A DNA stretch of 64,000 nt. Origin: Bog-950 sp046329495 (GTDB taxonomy: Bacteria; Bacteroidota; Bacteroidia; Chitinophagales; LD1). Made by a program: the position numbers and the translations under genes. Shown here one piece after another: positions 36,052 to 45,050 of the stretch; position 1 is the first letter of the stretch, and the number at the start of each line of letters is the position of its first letter. Below the pieces are notes generated by a model. The model had not been told where the DNA came from. It saw nothing but the letters and a program-made list of their open reading frames with translations, and ran no database searches. The stretch spans positions 62,001 to 126,000 of the forward strand of contig JAXLUO010000008.1 in assembly GCA_046329495.1 (NCBI GenBank). Reading direction: 5' to 3'.

Positions 36052-36492
36052 CTATACCAGTTGCTTTGGTTTGTTAACTAAATGCGGATGTTCGGCTCCT
36101 TCGTAAATAAATAACTTACCGAACATCTTGCGGCCTAATGAACTTTTAGGAAGCATGCCTTTTACAGCGTGTTCAATCAGTTTGTTTGGGTTCTTCTCAA
36201 TCATCTCCTTTGGAGTGGTGTGACGTTGACCGCCGGGGTTGCCGGTGTAACGAACCAGGAAACGATCAGTCATTTTTTTACCGGTCATACGCACTTTGGC
36301 GCTGTTGATTACGATTACGAAATCGCCGGTGTCAACATTCGGAGTAAAGGTTGGCTTGTGTTTGCCGCGCAGAACTGCAGCTACTTTAGATACCATACGG
36401 CCCAAAGTTTGCCCTTCTGCATCCACAATAAACCACTCGCGCTTTAATTCGCTTGCTTTTACTGTGCGGGTGCTATAACTGCGTGATTGCAT
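36052..36492 (-). CDS. rplM: 50S ribosomal protein L13
   Basis: 146 residues, the usual length. Motifs 'REWFIVDAEGQTLGRMVSKVAAVLRGKHKP', 'GDFVIVINSAKVRMTGKK' and 'GMLPKSSLGRKMF' are those of L13, an early 50S assembly protein. It is the first gene of the rplM-rpsI-rpsB-tsf operon and has a well-matched promoter just upstream. Confidence 0.98.
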   Translation of the reverse strand: MQSRSYSTRTVKASELKREWFIVDAEGQTLGRMVSKVAAVLRGKHKPTFTPNVDTGDFVIVINSAKVRMTGKKMTDRFLVRYTGNPGGQRHTTPKEMIEKNPNKLIEHAVKGMLPKSSLGRKMFGKLFIYEGAEHPHLVNKPKQLV

Positions 36493-36531
36493 ATTGTTTT
36501 CTTTTTAGTAATCTTTTTCTGAAAAGGAGCG

Positions 36532-36562
36532 CAAATGTAGAATTACCACCCGCATTTACCAA
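36532..36562 (-). promoter_or_regulatory. Bacteroidota-type promoter of the rplM operon
   Basis: On the minus strand, TTG (36562-36560), a 20-bp spacer and TACATTTG (36539-36532) match the TTG/TAnnTTTG form. The predicted leader to the rplM ATG is about 35 nt. Confidence 0.72.
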
Positions 36563-36708
36563 CTATTCGCTTTAAATATTTCAAGAGGCCTTTGTAACTA
36601 ACTGAAAATCAATAAATATTTTGGTGTTAAATTTTCGAAGTGCCCGGCCTGCAGCAATAAATCCGAACTAATTGCACCTTTGGAACGTTCTTTTTAAAAC
36701 ATTCCGCT

Positions 36709-37176
36709 ATGATAGTTCGCATCGCAATTGCCGTATTTATATGCCTTTCGGCAGGTTTCCTGTCGGGCCTGGTAACCACTAATGCCATCGAAACATGGTA
36801 TGCAACACTTAACAAACCATCGTTTAACCCGCCAAACTGGCTTTTGGGGCCGGTTTGGACCGTCCTCTATATTATAATGGGTATCGCCGCGGGCCTGGTT
36901 TGGAACAAGGGCACCGAAAACCCCCATGTGCGGTTAGCGCTTAGTGCATTTGTATTCCAGTTGGGTTTAAATGCCATGTGGTCTATCATCTTCTTCGGCA
37001 TGAAAATGCCCGGATTGGCACTTGCCGAAAACGTACTCCTTTGGCTTTCCATCGCCGGATGTATCTTTCTATTCAGCAAGGTAAGCAAACCGGCGGCCTG
37101 GTTATTAGTGCCTTATATTGCCTGGGTAAGTTTCGCTATTGTGCTCAATTACTTCCTGTGGTCGTTAAACCGCTAA
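36709..37176 (+). CDS. tspO: TspO/MBR family membrane protein
   Basis: 155 residues with five hydrophobic spans. The signature 'LNKPSFNPPNWLLGPVWTVLYIIMG' and the Trp-rich loops are those of the tryptophan-rich sensory protein/translocator family, which binds porphyrins and related tetrapyrroles. The short spacer and the CACCTTTG string about 27 bp upstream suggest its own promoter. No photosynthesis or haem genes are nearby, so the role cannot be narrowed by context. Confidence 0.95.
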   Translation: MIVRIAIAVFICLSAGFLSGLVTTNAIETWYATLNKPSFNPPNWLLGPVWTVLYIIMGIAAGLVWNKGTENPHVRLALSAFVFQLGLNAMWSIIFFGMKMPGLALAENVLLWLSIAGCIFLFSKVSKPAAWLLVPYIAWVSFAIVLNYFLWSLNR

Positions 37177-37221
37177 CAGGGCTTTGCGGCTAATAATTAC
37201 CTTAGCTGCAAGCATTGTAGC

Positions 37222-37587
37222 ATGAAGAGCAATCTGACGTTTTTAATATTGGCAGGAATGATGATGATCGCCGCTTGTAAAAAAGATACCGGCGATAAGA
37301 GCTATTTAACCAACCATGCCTGGTATATCTCTAACCCTGCCCCTTATTCCACCAAACTATCTGTTGTATATGGTGCCGATAGCGTGTATTACTATAATGG
37401 AATAGCTACCGGTACCTGGTGTTATACCGATGATACGCACATAAGCCAGCGCGCTTCCTTTTTCGGGGCCGATTCAATTTCTTTTGAATTATTGGATGTG
37501 CGCGCCGATTTTTTGAAATACCGCATTATTAAAAGCAATATCCATACCCAGGTAAACCAGGTAGTGGAGTGCGATACGGTGCCTTAG
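37222..37587 (+). CDS. Putative lipoprotein, unknown function
   Basis: 121 residues. The signal peptide ends in a lipobox-like 'MIAACKK' with Cys at about 19, so it is likely a lipidated envelope protein. The mature part is a small beta-rich domain ('AWYISNPAPYSTKLSVVYGADSVYYYNGIATGTWCY') of the lipocalin-like or DUF kind found in many Bacteroidota lipoproteins. I do not recognise a named family. It is convergent with the DUF4919 gene, three bases apart. Confidence 0.7.
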   Translation: MKSNLTFLILAGMMMIAACKKDTGDKSYLTNHAWYISNPAPYSTKLSVVYGADSVYYYNGIATGTWCYTDDTHISQRASFFGADSISFELLDVRADFLKYRIIKSNIHTQVNQVVECDTVP

Positions 37588-37590
37588 TAA

Positions 37591-38304
37591 TTACTTGGGC
37601 TTGCTGCTTGCTCCATCGTCCTTGGGCTCGCCGTTAAAAACCTTGCTGGCAGCGTGCTGGGTAATAAAGTAATAAGGCGTTACATGCCCATCGGCAAATT
37701 TCACATCCATCACATCTACATAATTCCCTGCCTTATCAGTTGTTGAGGTCATGGTGCCCACATCAGCTACAAGGTATTTGATAATGTAATTTTGGGCGTC
37801 GCCCGGAGCAAGGGCAAAAATCGGGTCTTCTACACTGGTGCCGCTGCCGCTGTAAGTCATAGCACTCATTATTAAACTAAACTGCCGTAGATAATAATCC
37901 GCACTGTCCTTTTTACCCAATTGCATAAAAGCATACGACTTCTCAATAATAGCCGCTTCGCTTACAGGATGTGTGCGCAAATAATGGCCCGCCTCTGTAA
38001 TAGCGTCCTGGTATTTACCCTCACTGTTAAGGTCGTAAATGCGTTGCTCCTTTTGGTAATCTTCTTTAGGTTTAAAGTTGCTCTGCTTACTAAAGCCAAT
38101 TAACAGGCTAAGCACTTCAAAATTTGAGAGTGAGGTATCGTTTCGGGTAAACCGCTCGCGCAGTTTGTCATAATAGAGCACATCCCTGAAATCGCTTGTT
38201 CGGGCGGCAATCAGTTCATAATCCTTTTGATAATTAAAATTAACCTGTGCTTTCATTAAAAAGCCGGTGAAACAGAACAAAACCAGTAGCAACCCTTTTT
38301 TCAT
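37591..38304 (-). CDS. DUF4919 domain-containing exported protein
   Basis: 237 residues with a signal peptide ending LMKAQ. The body, with 'FNYQKDYELIAARTSDFRD', 'YYDKLRERFTRNDTSLSNFEVLSLLIGFS' and a C-terminal 'DGHVTPYYFIT', fits the DUF4919 family, a Bacteroidota-specific periplasmic group with TPR-like helices (about 75-150). The function is unknown. It is the only minus-strand gene in this stretch. Confidence 0.75.
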   Translation of the reverse strand: MKKGLLLVLFCFTGFLMKAQVNFNYQKDYELIAARTSDFRDVLYYDKLRERFTRNDTSLSNFEVLSLLIGFSKQSNFKPKEDYQKEQRIYDLNSEGKYQDAITEAGHYLRTHPVSEAAIIEKSYAFMQLGKKDSADYYLRQFSLIMSAMTYSGSGTSVEDPIFALAPGDAQNYIIKYLVADVGTMTSTTDKAGNYVDVMDVKFADGHVTPYYFITQHAASKVFNGEPKDDGASSKPK

Positions 38305-38372
38305 GTCGGGCTAAGGTAAGGTTTTAGCGGGTAATGGATAATTGGGTTAACGGCAATTATTACTTTAGCACG

Positions 38373-39608
38373 GTGAATTTAACCGAGAACATACGCCTGG
38401 CAATCCGTGCTATACGCGCTAATGTGTTGCGTACCGCCTTAACCGTGGTAATTATCATGCTCGGTATTATGGCGCTCATCGGCATCCTTACCGCCACCGA
38501 AGGCATCCGTATAAAAATGATGAGTAGTTTCAGCGAAATGGGCTCTAATACGTTTGGTATTAAAAACGAAGGTATGGTGCGCCGCCATGGCGGCCCACGC
38601 CGTAACCGCAAAGCCGAAAATCCGCCTATCACCATTCAGCAGGCTAACGACTTTATACAGAATTTCAAGTTCCCCTCTACAGTTTCTATTTCAAGCATAG
38701 CTAACGAAGCAGCTATTCTTAAACACGGCAACAAAAAAACTAATCCCAATGTGCGTGTGTTTGGTATTGATGAAGGTTACCTGAAAGTAAGCGGACAAAC
38801 TGTGGCTTCGGGTCGTAACTTCTCGCGCACCGAACTGGAAAGCGGCAGCGATGTAATTCTTCTTGGTAAAGATATTATCTCCAAAGTGTTTGAACCTTAC
38901 GATACCGTTATTGGCTCTATGGTAAGTATTGGCTCAAAAAAATACAAGGTGGTTGGTTTACTGGGTTCAAAAGGTGCCAGCCAAATGAGCACCGATAACC
39001 AGGCTTTTATTCCGGTGCAAAATGCCCGCTGGAGTTTTCCCGACAACAATAACTCGTACATTATAAATGTAATGGTCAACAATCCCGATGAATTGGATTT
39101 AGCCATTGATGAAGCAACCGGCATTCTCCGGGCTATCCGCCGCTTGCGCTTGAACGAAGAAAATGACTTCAGCATTGCAAAAAGCGAAAGGTTGGCAGAG
39201 CAAATGCTCGATCAGTTAAAGTATGTCCGCGTGGCTACCATCGTTATTGGCATACTTACATTGATGGGTGCCGGCATCGGTTTAATGAATATTATGCTGG
39301 TGAGTGTTAATGAGCGCACCCGCGAAATTGGTGTAAGTAAAGCACTGGGCGCAACGCGCCGCACTATCCGTATTCAGTTCTTAACCGAAGCAATTGTAAT
39401 TTGCCAGATAGGAGGTTTGCTCGGCATTATCTTAGGTATAGGTATAGGTAACCTGGTGGGGCTGCTGCTTAAAACCGGCTTTCTGTTCCCATACGCCTGG
39501 GTTTTAGGCGGTATTGTATTTACCTTTATAGTGGGCCTGGCAGCAGGTATCTACCCTGCTATTAAGGCAGGTGATCTTGATCCCGTTGAAGCGCTGCGCT
39601 ACGAATAA
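38373..39608 (+). CDS. FtsX/MacB-type ABC transporter permease
   Basis: About 411 residues from a GTG at 38373, which gives the family-typical start 'NLTENIRLAIRAIRANVLRTALT'; an ATG at 38334 would add a hydrophilic stretch over a probable -7 box (TACTTTAG, 38361-38368). One N-terminal membrane span, a large periplasmic MacB-PCD domain (about 60-270) and three C-terminal spans with the FtsX motif ('VNERTREIGVSKALGATRRTIRIQFL', 'GIYPAIKAGDLDPVEALR'). It should pair with an ATPase in a lipoprotein or macrolide-type mechanotransmission complex; none is adjacent. It overlaps the next gene by one base (TAATG). Confidence 0.92.
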   Translation: MNLTENIRLAIRAIRANVLRTALTVVIIMLGIMALIGILTATEGIRIKMMSSFSEMGSNTFGIKNEGMVRRHGGPRRNRKAENPPITIQQANDFIQNFKFPSTVSISSIANEAAILKHGNKKTNPNVRVFGIDEGYLKVSGQTVASGRNFSRTELESGSDVILLGKDIISKVFEPYDTVIGSMVSIGSKKYKVVGLLGSKGASQMSTDNQAFIPVQNARWSFPDNNNSYIINVMVNNPDELDLAIDEATGILRAIRRLRLNEENDFSIAKSERLAEQMLDQLKYVRVATIVIGILTLMGAGIGLMNIMLVSVNERTREIGVSKALGATRRTIRIQFLTEAIVICQIGGLLGIILGIGIGNLVGLLLKTGFLFPYAWVLGGIVFTFIVGLAAGIYPAIKAGDLDPVEALRYE

Positions 39609-41173
39609 TGAAAAAAACATTCGTTTACTTACTGCTGTTTACCGCTATCTATCGGGTAGGTGCTCAATCTGCATTTACCAATGTATTAATTAGTGATGTT
39701 GTAAACCCCAATGAGCCAACTATCTGCATCAATCCGCTTGATACCAACCGCATAGCTGCTGCCGCCAATACGGATGTTTTTTATTACTCCGATGATGCAG
39801 GCTTACACTGGAACACCGGTCAGGCCACTTCATTCTACGGTGTATTCGGCGACCCTTGCATTGTAGCCGATACCGCCGGCGATTTTCTTTATTTCCACCT
39901 GGCTTATAACCCCAATATTACGGAATGGCCCCAATGGTGCGACCGTATCGTTTGCCAAAAGACTGCCGATGGCGGCACTACCTGGTATATAGATACCTTT
40001 ATGGGGTTACGGCCACCCAAAATGCAGGATAAGGAATGGGCTGCTGTGGACCCGGCCCACAATTATGTGTACTGCGGTTGGACTGAATTTGAAGAATACG
40101 GTACCGCTAATCCCACCGATTCATCTTACATCCTTTTCTCCAGATCAACTGATGGTGGAGCTTCATGGTCTACAGCAAAAGTTATAGGTGCCTTATCGGG
40201 CGATTGCGTGGATAGCGATAGTACTATCGAAGGGGCCTTTCCTGCAGTAGGCCCTAATGGCGAGGTATACCTTGCTTATGCCCTCAACAACAAAATATAC
40301 TTCAATCGCTCTACCGATTTTGGCACTACATGGTTGAGCAGCGAGGTGGTAGTGGCCAATCAAAACGAAGGTTGGGATTATACTGTAAGTGGGTTCTACA
40401 GGTGTAATGGCATGCCAATATTGCATTGCGATTTGAGCAATAGTATAAACAGAGGCACCTTATATTTAAACTGGTCAGATAAAGTAAACGCTACCGATGC
40501 GGATGTTTATCTGTCTAAGTCTATTGATGGCGGCAGTACCTGGAGTTTGCCCATTCGTGTAAATGACGATGCAGGGAATGCCGAAAACTTTATGAGTTCA
40601 ATGGCAGTGGACCAAGACAATGGCGATATCTATATAGTATATTACGATAGGCGTAACCATCCGCAAGGCACAGCAACCGATGTTTACCTGGCACGCTCGA
40701 TTGATGGCGGACAGAACTTTAACAATTACCTGTTAAGCAATAGCCCGTTCATTGCAGCAGATTCAGTGTTCCCCGGCGATTACATTGGCATATCTGCAGT
40801 AAACGGTTGTGTGCGCCCCATCTGGACACGCATTGATACAGGCCACAGCAGCGTATGGACCGCGCTCGTAAATTTTCCTCCACATCCGGTTTCGGTACAG
40901 CAAAATTCTGTTGATGCCCTGTTTCAGTTAACAAGCGGCACCATCACCAATGGCCCGGTGGTGCTTTCCATCGGCGAAATTGAATCTGCGGCAGTTGTAG
41001 AATTATTTGATGCAACCGGCCAACTGATTGTGAGCTATCCCCATCTACAGGCCTTAACTTATTTACACCTCCGGCTTCAAGCGTTCAACCTGGCACCGGG
41101 CACCTACTATTTGCGTTGCACCACATCTAACCGTCAGCAAGCATTGCGTCTTATATATACAGGCGGGCAGTAA
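39608..41173 (+). CDS. Exported sialidase-like BNR-repeat protein with probable T9SS sorting domain
   Basis: 521 residues; signal peptide ends YRVGAQ. Six Asp-box motifs (YSDDAGLHW, KTADGGTTW, RSTDGGASW, RSTDFGTTW, KSIDGGSTW, RSIDGGQNF) form a six-bladed sialidase-type propeller. I do not see a confident Arg triad or nucleophile set, so enzymatic activity is uncertain. The C-terminal ~80 residues ('VVELFDATGQLIVSYP..LAPGTYYLRC') look like a type A T9SS sorting domain. Translation is probably coupled to the permease through the TAATG overlap, although no functional link is obvious. Confidence 0.82.
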   Translation: MKKTFVYLLLFTAIYRVGAQSAFTNVLISDVVNPNEPTICINPLDTNRIAAAANTDVFYYSDDAGLHWNTGQATSFYGVFGDPCIVADTAGDFLYFHLAYNPNITEWPQWCDRIVCQKTADGGTTWYIDTFMGLRPPKMQDKEWAAVDPAHNYVYCGWTEFEEYGTANPTDSSYILFSRSTDGGASWSTAKVIGALSGDCVDSDSTIEGAFPAVGPNGEVYLAYALNNKIYFNRSTDFGTTWLSSEVVVANQNEGWDYTVSGFYRCNGMPILHCDLSNSINRGTLYLNWSDKVNATDADVYLSKSIDGGSTWSLPIRVNDDAGNAENFMSSMAVDQDNGDIYIVYYDRRNHPQGTATDVYLARSIDGGQNFNNYLLSNSPFIAADSVFPGDYIGISAVNGCVRPIWTRIDTGHSSVWTALVNFPPHPVSVQQNSVDALFQLTSGTITNGPVVLSIGEIESAAVVELFDATGQLIVSYPHLQALTYLHLRLQAFNLAPGTYYLRCTTSNRQQALRLIYTGGQ

Positions 41174-41289
41174 CTCTCCTTATAAATATTGGCTTCGGTA
41201 ACACACAATGCGTGCCTTGTATAATAGGGCACCAAAACCACAACCATACCCCTGCGCTTTTCCGTTTACTCAAATAAATAAGCACAATT

Positions 41290-43104
41290 ATGAAATCAGC
41301 CTTTTACGCTTTGTTCCTGTTACTGTCGGTTACTGCAAGTGCAGAGCCAATCGTGCGCATGGAAGCTGACAAAAACTCGGGCTGTGCCCCTTTAGTGGTT
41401 AACTTTCTGAGTGTATCAGAAATTCCCGATGGTCAGTGGAAATGGGATTTCAGCAATGGCTTTACCAGCAATCAAAAAACACCTACCGTAGTATTTATGG
41501 AACCGGGTGTATATAATGTAAGGCTGATTGTAAGCAACGGTGCTACCACCGATTCGGTGCTTACTACTATCAACGTGTTCGCGGCTCCTAAAGCCGAGTT
41601 TACTATCGAAAAACCATCGCTGTGTAGTAACGAAATTCTGAATTTCAAAAACAACTCAACACCCGGCGATGCACCGATAAGCAATTATGTGTGGGCTTTT
41701 GGCGATGGTAAAACCAGCACCGATATGAACACGGCCCACCGGTATAAAGAGGGGGGCAATTATACCGCCACCCTGGTTATTACCGACGAAAACGGATGCA
41801 GCTCCAATAAGGTAAGCATCCCTTCCATAGAAGTAAAACCCGCACCACGGGCAAGTTTCGAAGCCAACCCTGCCAGCAGCTGTAGTCAAACTCAGCAGGT
41901 TTTTTTTTCCAACCAGTCAGCAGGTAACCTCCAAAGCAGTCAGTGGTACTTCGGCGATGGCGCCCTTAGCGCCTCGGGCAACCCCTCACATCTCTTTACC
42001 GAGGGCAAGCGCGATGTAATGCTGGTAGTTAAAGATGCCAACGGTTGCAGCGATACAACCACCCGCCGTGTAGCGGTAGGAGAGTTGAAGACCAACTTTA
42101 TGGCAACCAAAGAGGAGGCTTGTGTGGGCGAGGATATCAAATTTGTAAACAGTTCTAATTTTAAAGGCACCAGTTGGATGTGGGATTTTGGCGACGGCAC
42201 CGTTTCAACCGAAAGCAACCCGGTTAAGCACTATAACGATAAAGGTGTGTATACCGTTAAGCTAACAGTTAACGACGGCTCCTGTAGTGCCACCGAAACC
42301 AAACTGGCTTATGTAAATGTAAACCACGGCGCACCGGTAAGCTTTACGTCTGATGTTACTTCATCGTGCAGCTCGCCAACAGCGGTTAACTTTAAAAACA
42401 CTACACCTAACGGTATGTTGTATTTGTGGAGTTTTGGTGATGGCACCGAAAGCGCTGAACAAAACCCTTCAAAGGTTTACAGCAAGGCTGGCAACTATAC
42501 AGTAGCATTAACAGTAACCGATGTAAACGGTTGCACCGTTAAAAGCAAAATGGAGAACTATATCCAGGCAGCAAAACCGGCTCCGCGCTTTGTAGCCGAT
42601 ACATTCAGCTGCCCCGGCTACCCGGTTCGCTTTATGAACTACACAGCCAACGCAACTATGTTTCTGTGGAACTTCGGCGATGGCGAAAGCAGCACCGAGA
42701 AAAGTCCGCGACATATATATAAGAACAAGGGCAACTACAGCGTAACCCTAACTGCCTACGGGCAGGGCGGTTGCGACTCAACCCTGCACCTGGCTAACCA
42801 CATCAAAATTGATACGATACCGGTTGATTTTGCTGTGCATGCTACTCCATCACCTGTCCCGCCTTTTATGTGCGCCATGGAAAATAAAACCAACCTGGCT
42901 TGTGTAAAGTATATCTGGGATTTTGGTGATGGCAATACTGAAAGTGTAACCAACCCTGTGCATGTGTATGATGTGCCCGGTAACTTTACGGTTCGCCTGG
43001 TAGCAAGCACCCGCAACGGTTGCAGCAATGCTAAAGTGGTTACACAATCATTCCTGATGGGAGGTGCTATGATGGACGAACCCCTGGTGGTTCCGGGTAA
43101 TTAA
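41290..43104 (+). CDS. Exported multi-PKD-domain protein
   Basis: 604 residues; signal peptide ends TASA. Seven tandem PKD domains of ~80 residues carry the signature WxFGDG...NPxHxYxxxGxYTVxLxVxDxxGC (clearest at WYFGDG, WDFGDGTVST, WSFGDGTES, WNFGDGESS, WDFGDGNTES). Each has a paired Cys pattern that may form a disulfide. PKD domains act as adhesion or spacer modules in surface proteins. The C-terminus ('MGGAMMDEPLVVPGN') has no recognisable type A or B T9SS domain, so the localisation is unclear. It stands alone between two non-coding stretches. Confidence 0.85.
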   Translation: MKSAFYALFLLLSVTASAEPIVRMEADKNSGCAPLVVNFLSVSEIPDGQWKWDFSNGFTSNQKTPTVVFMEPGVYNVRLIVSNGATTDSVLTTINVFAAPKAEFTIEKPSLCSNEILNFKNNSTPGDAPISNYVWAFGDGKTSTDMNTAHRYKEGGNYTATLVITDENGCSSNKVSIPSIEVKPAPRASFEANPASSCSQTQQVFFSNQSAGNLQSSQWYFGDGALSASGNPSHLFTEGKRDVMLVVKDANGCSDTTTRRVAVGELKTNFMATKEEACVGEDIKFVNSSNFKGTSWMWDFGDGTVSTESNPVKHYNDKGVYTVKLTVNDGSCSATETKLAYVNVNHGAPVSFTSDVTSSCSSPTAVNFKNTTPNGMLYLWSFGDGTESAEQNPSKVYSKAGNYTVALTVTDVNGCTVKSKMENYIQAAKPAPRFVADTFSCPGYPVRFMNYTANATMFLWNFGDGESSTEKSPRHIYKNKGNYSVTLTAYGQGGCDSTLHLANHIKIDTIPVDFAVHATPSPVPPFMCAMENKTNLACVKYIWDFGDGNTESVTNPVHVYDVPGNFTVRLVASTRNGCSNAKVVTQSFLMGGAMMDEPLVVPGN

Positions 43105-43467
43105 AAAGCAGGCAAGCGGCAGCCCATGTAACAAGCCGCATCGTTCTTTAACTATCGTAAAAAAGGAGGGCACATTAATGCAGCGTGATTACAGGTTTGA
43201 GTGCAGGGGGTAAGGCCCCTTGCAACTTAACCACTGCAAAGGTGCTTCCATAACATACTATACGCCGGGTATTTTGGGCCATGTGTTTATTTCAAATGCC
43301 AAACCTAATTACCCTCCGATTAACAGAGCCTGTTCAGGGAAAGTTAATTCAACCTTTTATGGCGTAGGGGGTGGATGAAACTTCAAAAAAAGGCGAAGTT
43401 TTTTCGGAGGGTATTTTTTAAATCAAACACCTGCGGGTGTAAACATACTTTAGGGTTATTGTTTCTA

Positions 43468-43507
43468 TCCCGGGTTTGGTAAGGGAATTACCGACCTGGG
43501 ATTTTTT
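43468..43507 (+). terminator. Terminator-like nested stem-loop upstream of infA
   Basis: Outer stem TCCCGGGT/ACCTGGGA (one G-T pair) encloses an inner stem GGTAA/TTACC, followed directly by TTTTTT. It is 363 bp beyond the PKD gene, which is unusually far for that gene's own terminator. Confidence 0.72.
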
Positions 43508-43706
43508 ATGGCCTAAATCCGCGAATTTTCGCTGAATAACACCCCCAAATTTGTTAAATTCGCATCTAACAGGCTTTTTTCGCAAAAATCTTCAGCTTGG
43601 CCTAAAATTTGTCAAAGTCCCCTAAAATCGGGGTAAAATAGTTGATTATGAGCTGTTTAAGTGGTTATGGATACTGTCCACTCTCTAAACAAAATTTCAA
43701 CTATTA

Positions 43707-43737
43707 TTTGGAAACCTGTTCGTAAGTTTTATTTTTG
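43707..43737 (+). promoter_or_regulatory. Bacteroidota-type promoter of the infA-rplQ operon
   Basis: TTTG (43707-43710), a 19-bp spacer and TATTTTTG (43730-43737) match the consensus exactly. The predicted leader to the infA ATG is about 26 nt. Confidence 0.82.
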
Positions 43738-43769
43738 CGTTCCCTTTTTAAAAGGGGTATAGTGTTTTC

Positions 43770-43988
43770 ATGGCAAAACAAGACTTAATAAAGCAAGACG
43801 GAATCATTACGGAAGCATTGAGCAATGCCATGTTTAGGGTTAAGTTAGAGAATGGGCACGAGATAATCGCGCACATCTCAGGGAAAATGCGGATGAATTA
43901 TATAAAGATTCTTCCCGGTGATAAAGTGAGTGTAGAGATGAGCCCATACGACTTAAACAAAGGAAGGATAACCTTCCGCTATAAATAA
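43770..43988 (+). CDS. infA: Translation initiation factor IF-1
   Basis: 72 residues, full length, with the S1/OB-fold motifs 'GIITEALSNAMFRVKLENGHEIIAHISGKMRMNYI' and 'KGRITFRYK'. It binds the 30S A site during initiation. It leads the infA-rpmJ-rpsM-rpsK-rpsD-rpoA-rplQ operon with its own promoter. secY and map, which often precede it, are not in the window. Confidence 0.98.
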   Translation: MAKQDLIKQDGIITEALSNAMFRVKLENGHEIIAHISGKMRMNYIKILPGDKVSVEMSPYDLNKGRITFRYK

Positions 43989-44020
43989 GGAGTTAGGTAT
44001 TTAAAAAATACAATAAAGTC

Positions 44021-44137
44021 ATGAAAGTAAGAGCATCCGTAAAGAAAAGAAGCGCCGATTGCAAGGTAGTGCGTCGTAAGGGCGTTGTATTCATTATTAA
44101 TAAGAAGAACCCTAAGTTCAAACAACGTCAGGGTTAA
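44021..44137 (+). CDS. rpmJ: 50S ribosomal protein L36
   Basis: 38 residues, the usual length. 'MKVRASVKKRSADCKVVRRKG' is typical. Of the zinc-ribbon positions only C14 is present and the later Cys/His positions are replaced (VVFIINKKNPKFKQRQG), so this is the zinc-independent (C-minus) form. It lies between infA and rpsM as in most bacteria. Confidence 0.95.
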   Translation: MKVRASVKKRSADCKVVRRKGVVFIINKKNPKFKQRQG

Positions 44138-44163
44138 TCATTCTATAAAACAAGTATAATAGC

Positions 44164-44541
44164 ATGGCACGTATTGCTGGTATAGACCTTCCTAAGAACA
44201 AAAAAGGCGTAATTGCGCTTACTTACATTTATGGTATCGGTAGAACTACCGCTGCTAAGATCCTTAGCTCCAACAACATTGATCTTACGATCAAGGTGAA
44301 GGACTGGAACGACGAGCAGATCAACGGTATTCTGCAATACCTTGCCGCCAACCTGAAACTGGAAGGCGAATTAAGAGGTGAAGTACAGCAGAACATCAAG
44401 CGTTTACAGGATATCGGTTGCTTCCGTGGCATCCGTCACCGTAAAGGCTTACCGGTTCGCGGCCAGCGCACTAAAACCAACAGCCGTACCCGTAAGGGCA
44501 AGCGTAAAACAGTTGCTAACAAGAAGATAGCTACTAAGTAA
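44164..44541 (+). CDS. rpsM: 30S ribosomal protein S13
   Basis: 125 residues. 'ARIAGIDLPKNKKGVIALTYIYGIGRTTAAKIL' and the basic tail 'RGLPVRGQRTKTNSRTRKGKRKTV'-type region are those of S13, which bridges to the 50S subunit and contacts the P-site tRNA. Standard position after rpmJ. Confidence 0.98.
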   Translation: MARIAGIDLPKNKKGVIALTYIYGIGRTTAAKILSSNNIDLTIKVKDWNDEQINGILQYLAANLKLEGELRGEVQQNIKRLQDIGCFRGIRHRKGLPVRGQRTKTNSRTRKGKRKTVANKKIATK

Positions 44542-44581
44542 TAGACTTTAAATAATAAGACGACAGAATAATTCCAATAAA

Positions 44582-44995
44582 ATGGCAAAACAGCAACAGC
44601 AGCAGTCGGCAATAGCCAAAGCTAAAGCAAAGAAAAGAGTAGTGAAGGTTGACGCAGAAGGCAAAGCTTTCGTAAATGCAACTTTCAATAACCTGATTAT
44701 CACCTTTACCAACATGATGGGTCAAACCATTAGCTGGAGTTCAGCAGGTAAAGTTGGTTTCCGCGGTTCTAAAAAGAACACGCCGTATGCTGCCCAAATG
44801 GCCAGCAGCGAAGCTGCTAAAGTTGCCCACGAGGCAGGTCTGCGTAAGGTAGAAGTATTCGTAAAAGGCCCTGGTGCCGGTCGCGAATCTGCTATCCGTA
44901 CCATCTTCGCTTCGGGTATCGAAGTAACCGTTATTAACGATACTACCCCAATTCCTCACAACGGCTGCCGTCCTCCTAAATCACGTCGTGTATAA
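44582..44995 (+). CDS. rpsK: 30S ribosomal protein S11
   Basis: 137 residues. Conserved 'ATFNNLIITFTNMMGQTISWSSAGKVGFRGSKKNTPYAAQMA' and 'NGCRPPKSRRV' are present. A Gln/Lys/Ala-rich N-terminal extension (about 20 residues) precedes the core. It sits in the 30S platform. Follows rpsM by 40 bp. Confidence 0.98.
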   Translation: MAKQQQQQSAIAKAKAKKRVVKVDAEGKAFVNATFNNLIITFTNMMGQTISWSSAGKVGFRGSKKNTPYAAQMASSEAAKVAHEAGLRKVEVFVKGPGAGRESAIRTIFASGIEVTVINDTTPIPHNGCRPPKSRRV

Positions 44996-45050
44996 GCGAT
45001 GCCTTAAGGCGGATTATAAACCAATAGTTAAATATCAAATTAGAATATAA

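Larger units (their letters stand above)
43105..43769. other. 665-bp non-coding leader region before the infA operon
   Basis: No credible gene. Structures seen: TGCAGGGG...CCCCTTGCA hairpin (43202-43224); AACTTC...GAAGTT with a T run (43379-43404); and a strong nested stem-loop with a T run (43468-43507). The infA promoter lies after these, so they belong to another transcript: either the 3' end of the PKD gene or a small RNA from 43.1-43.5 kb. Confidence 0.7.
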
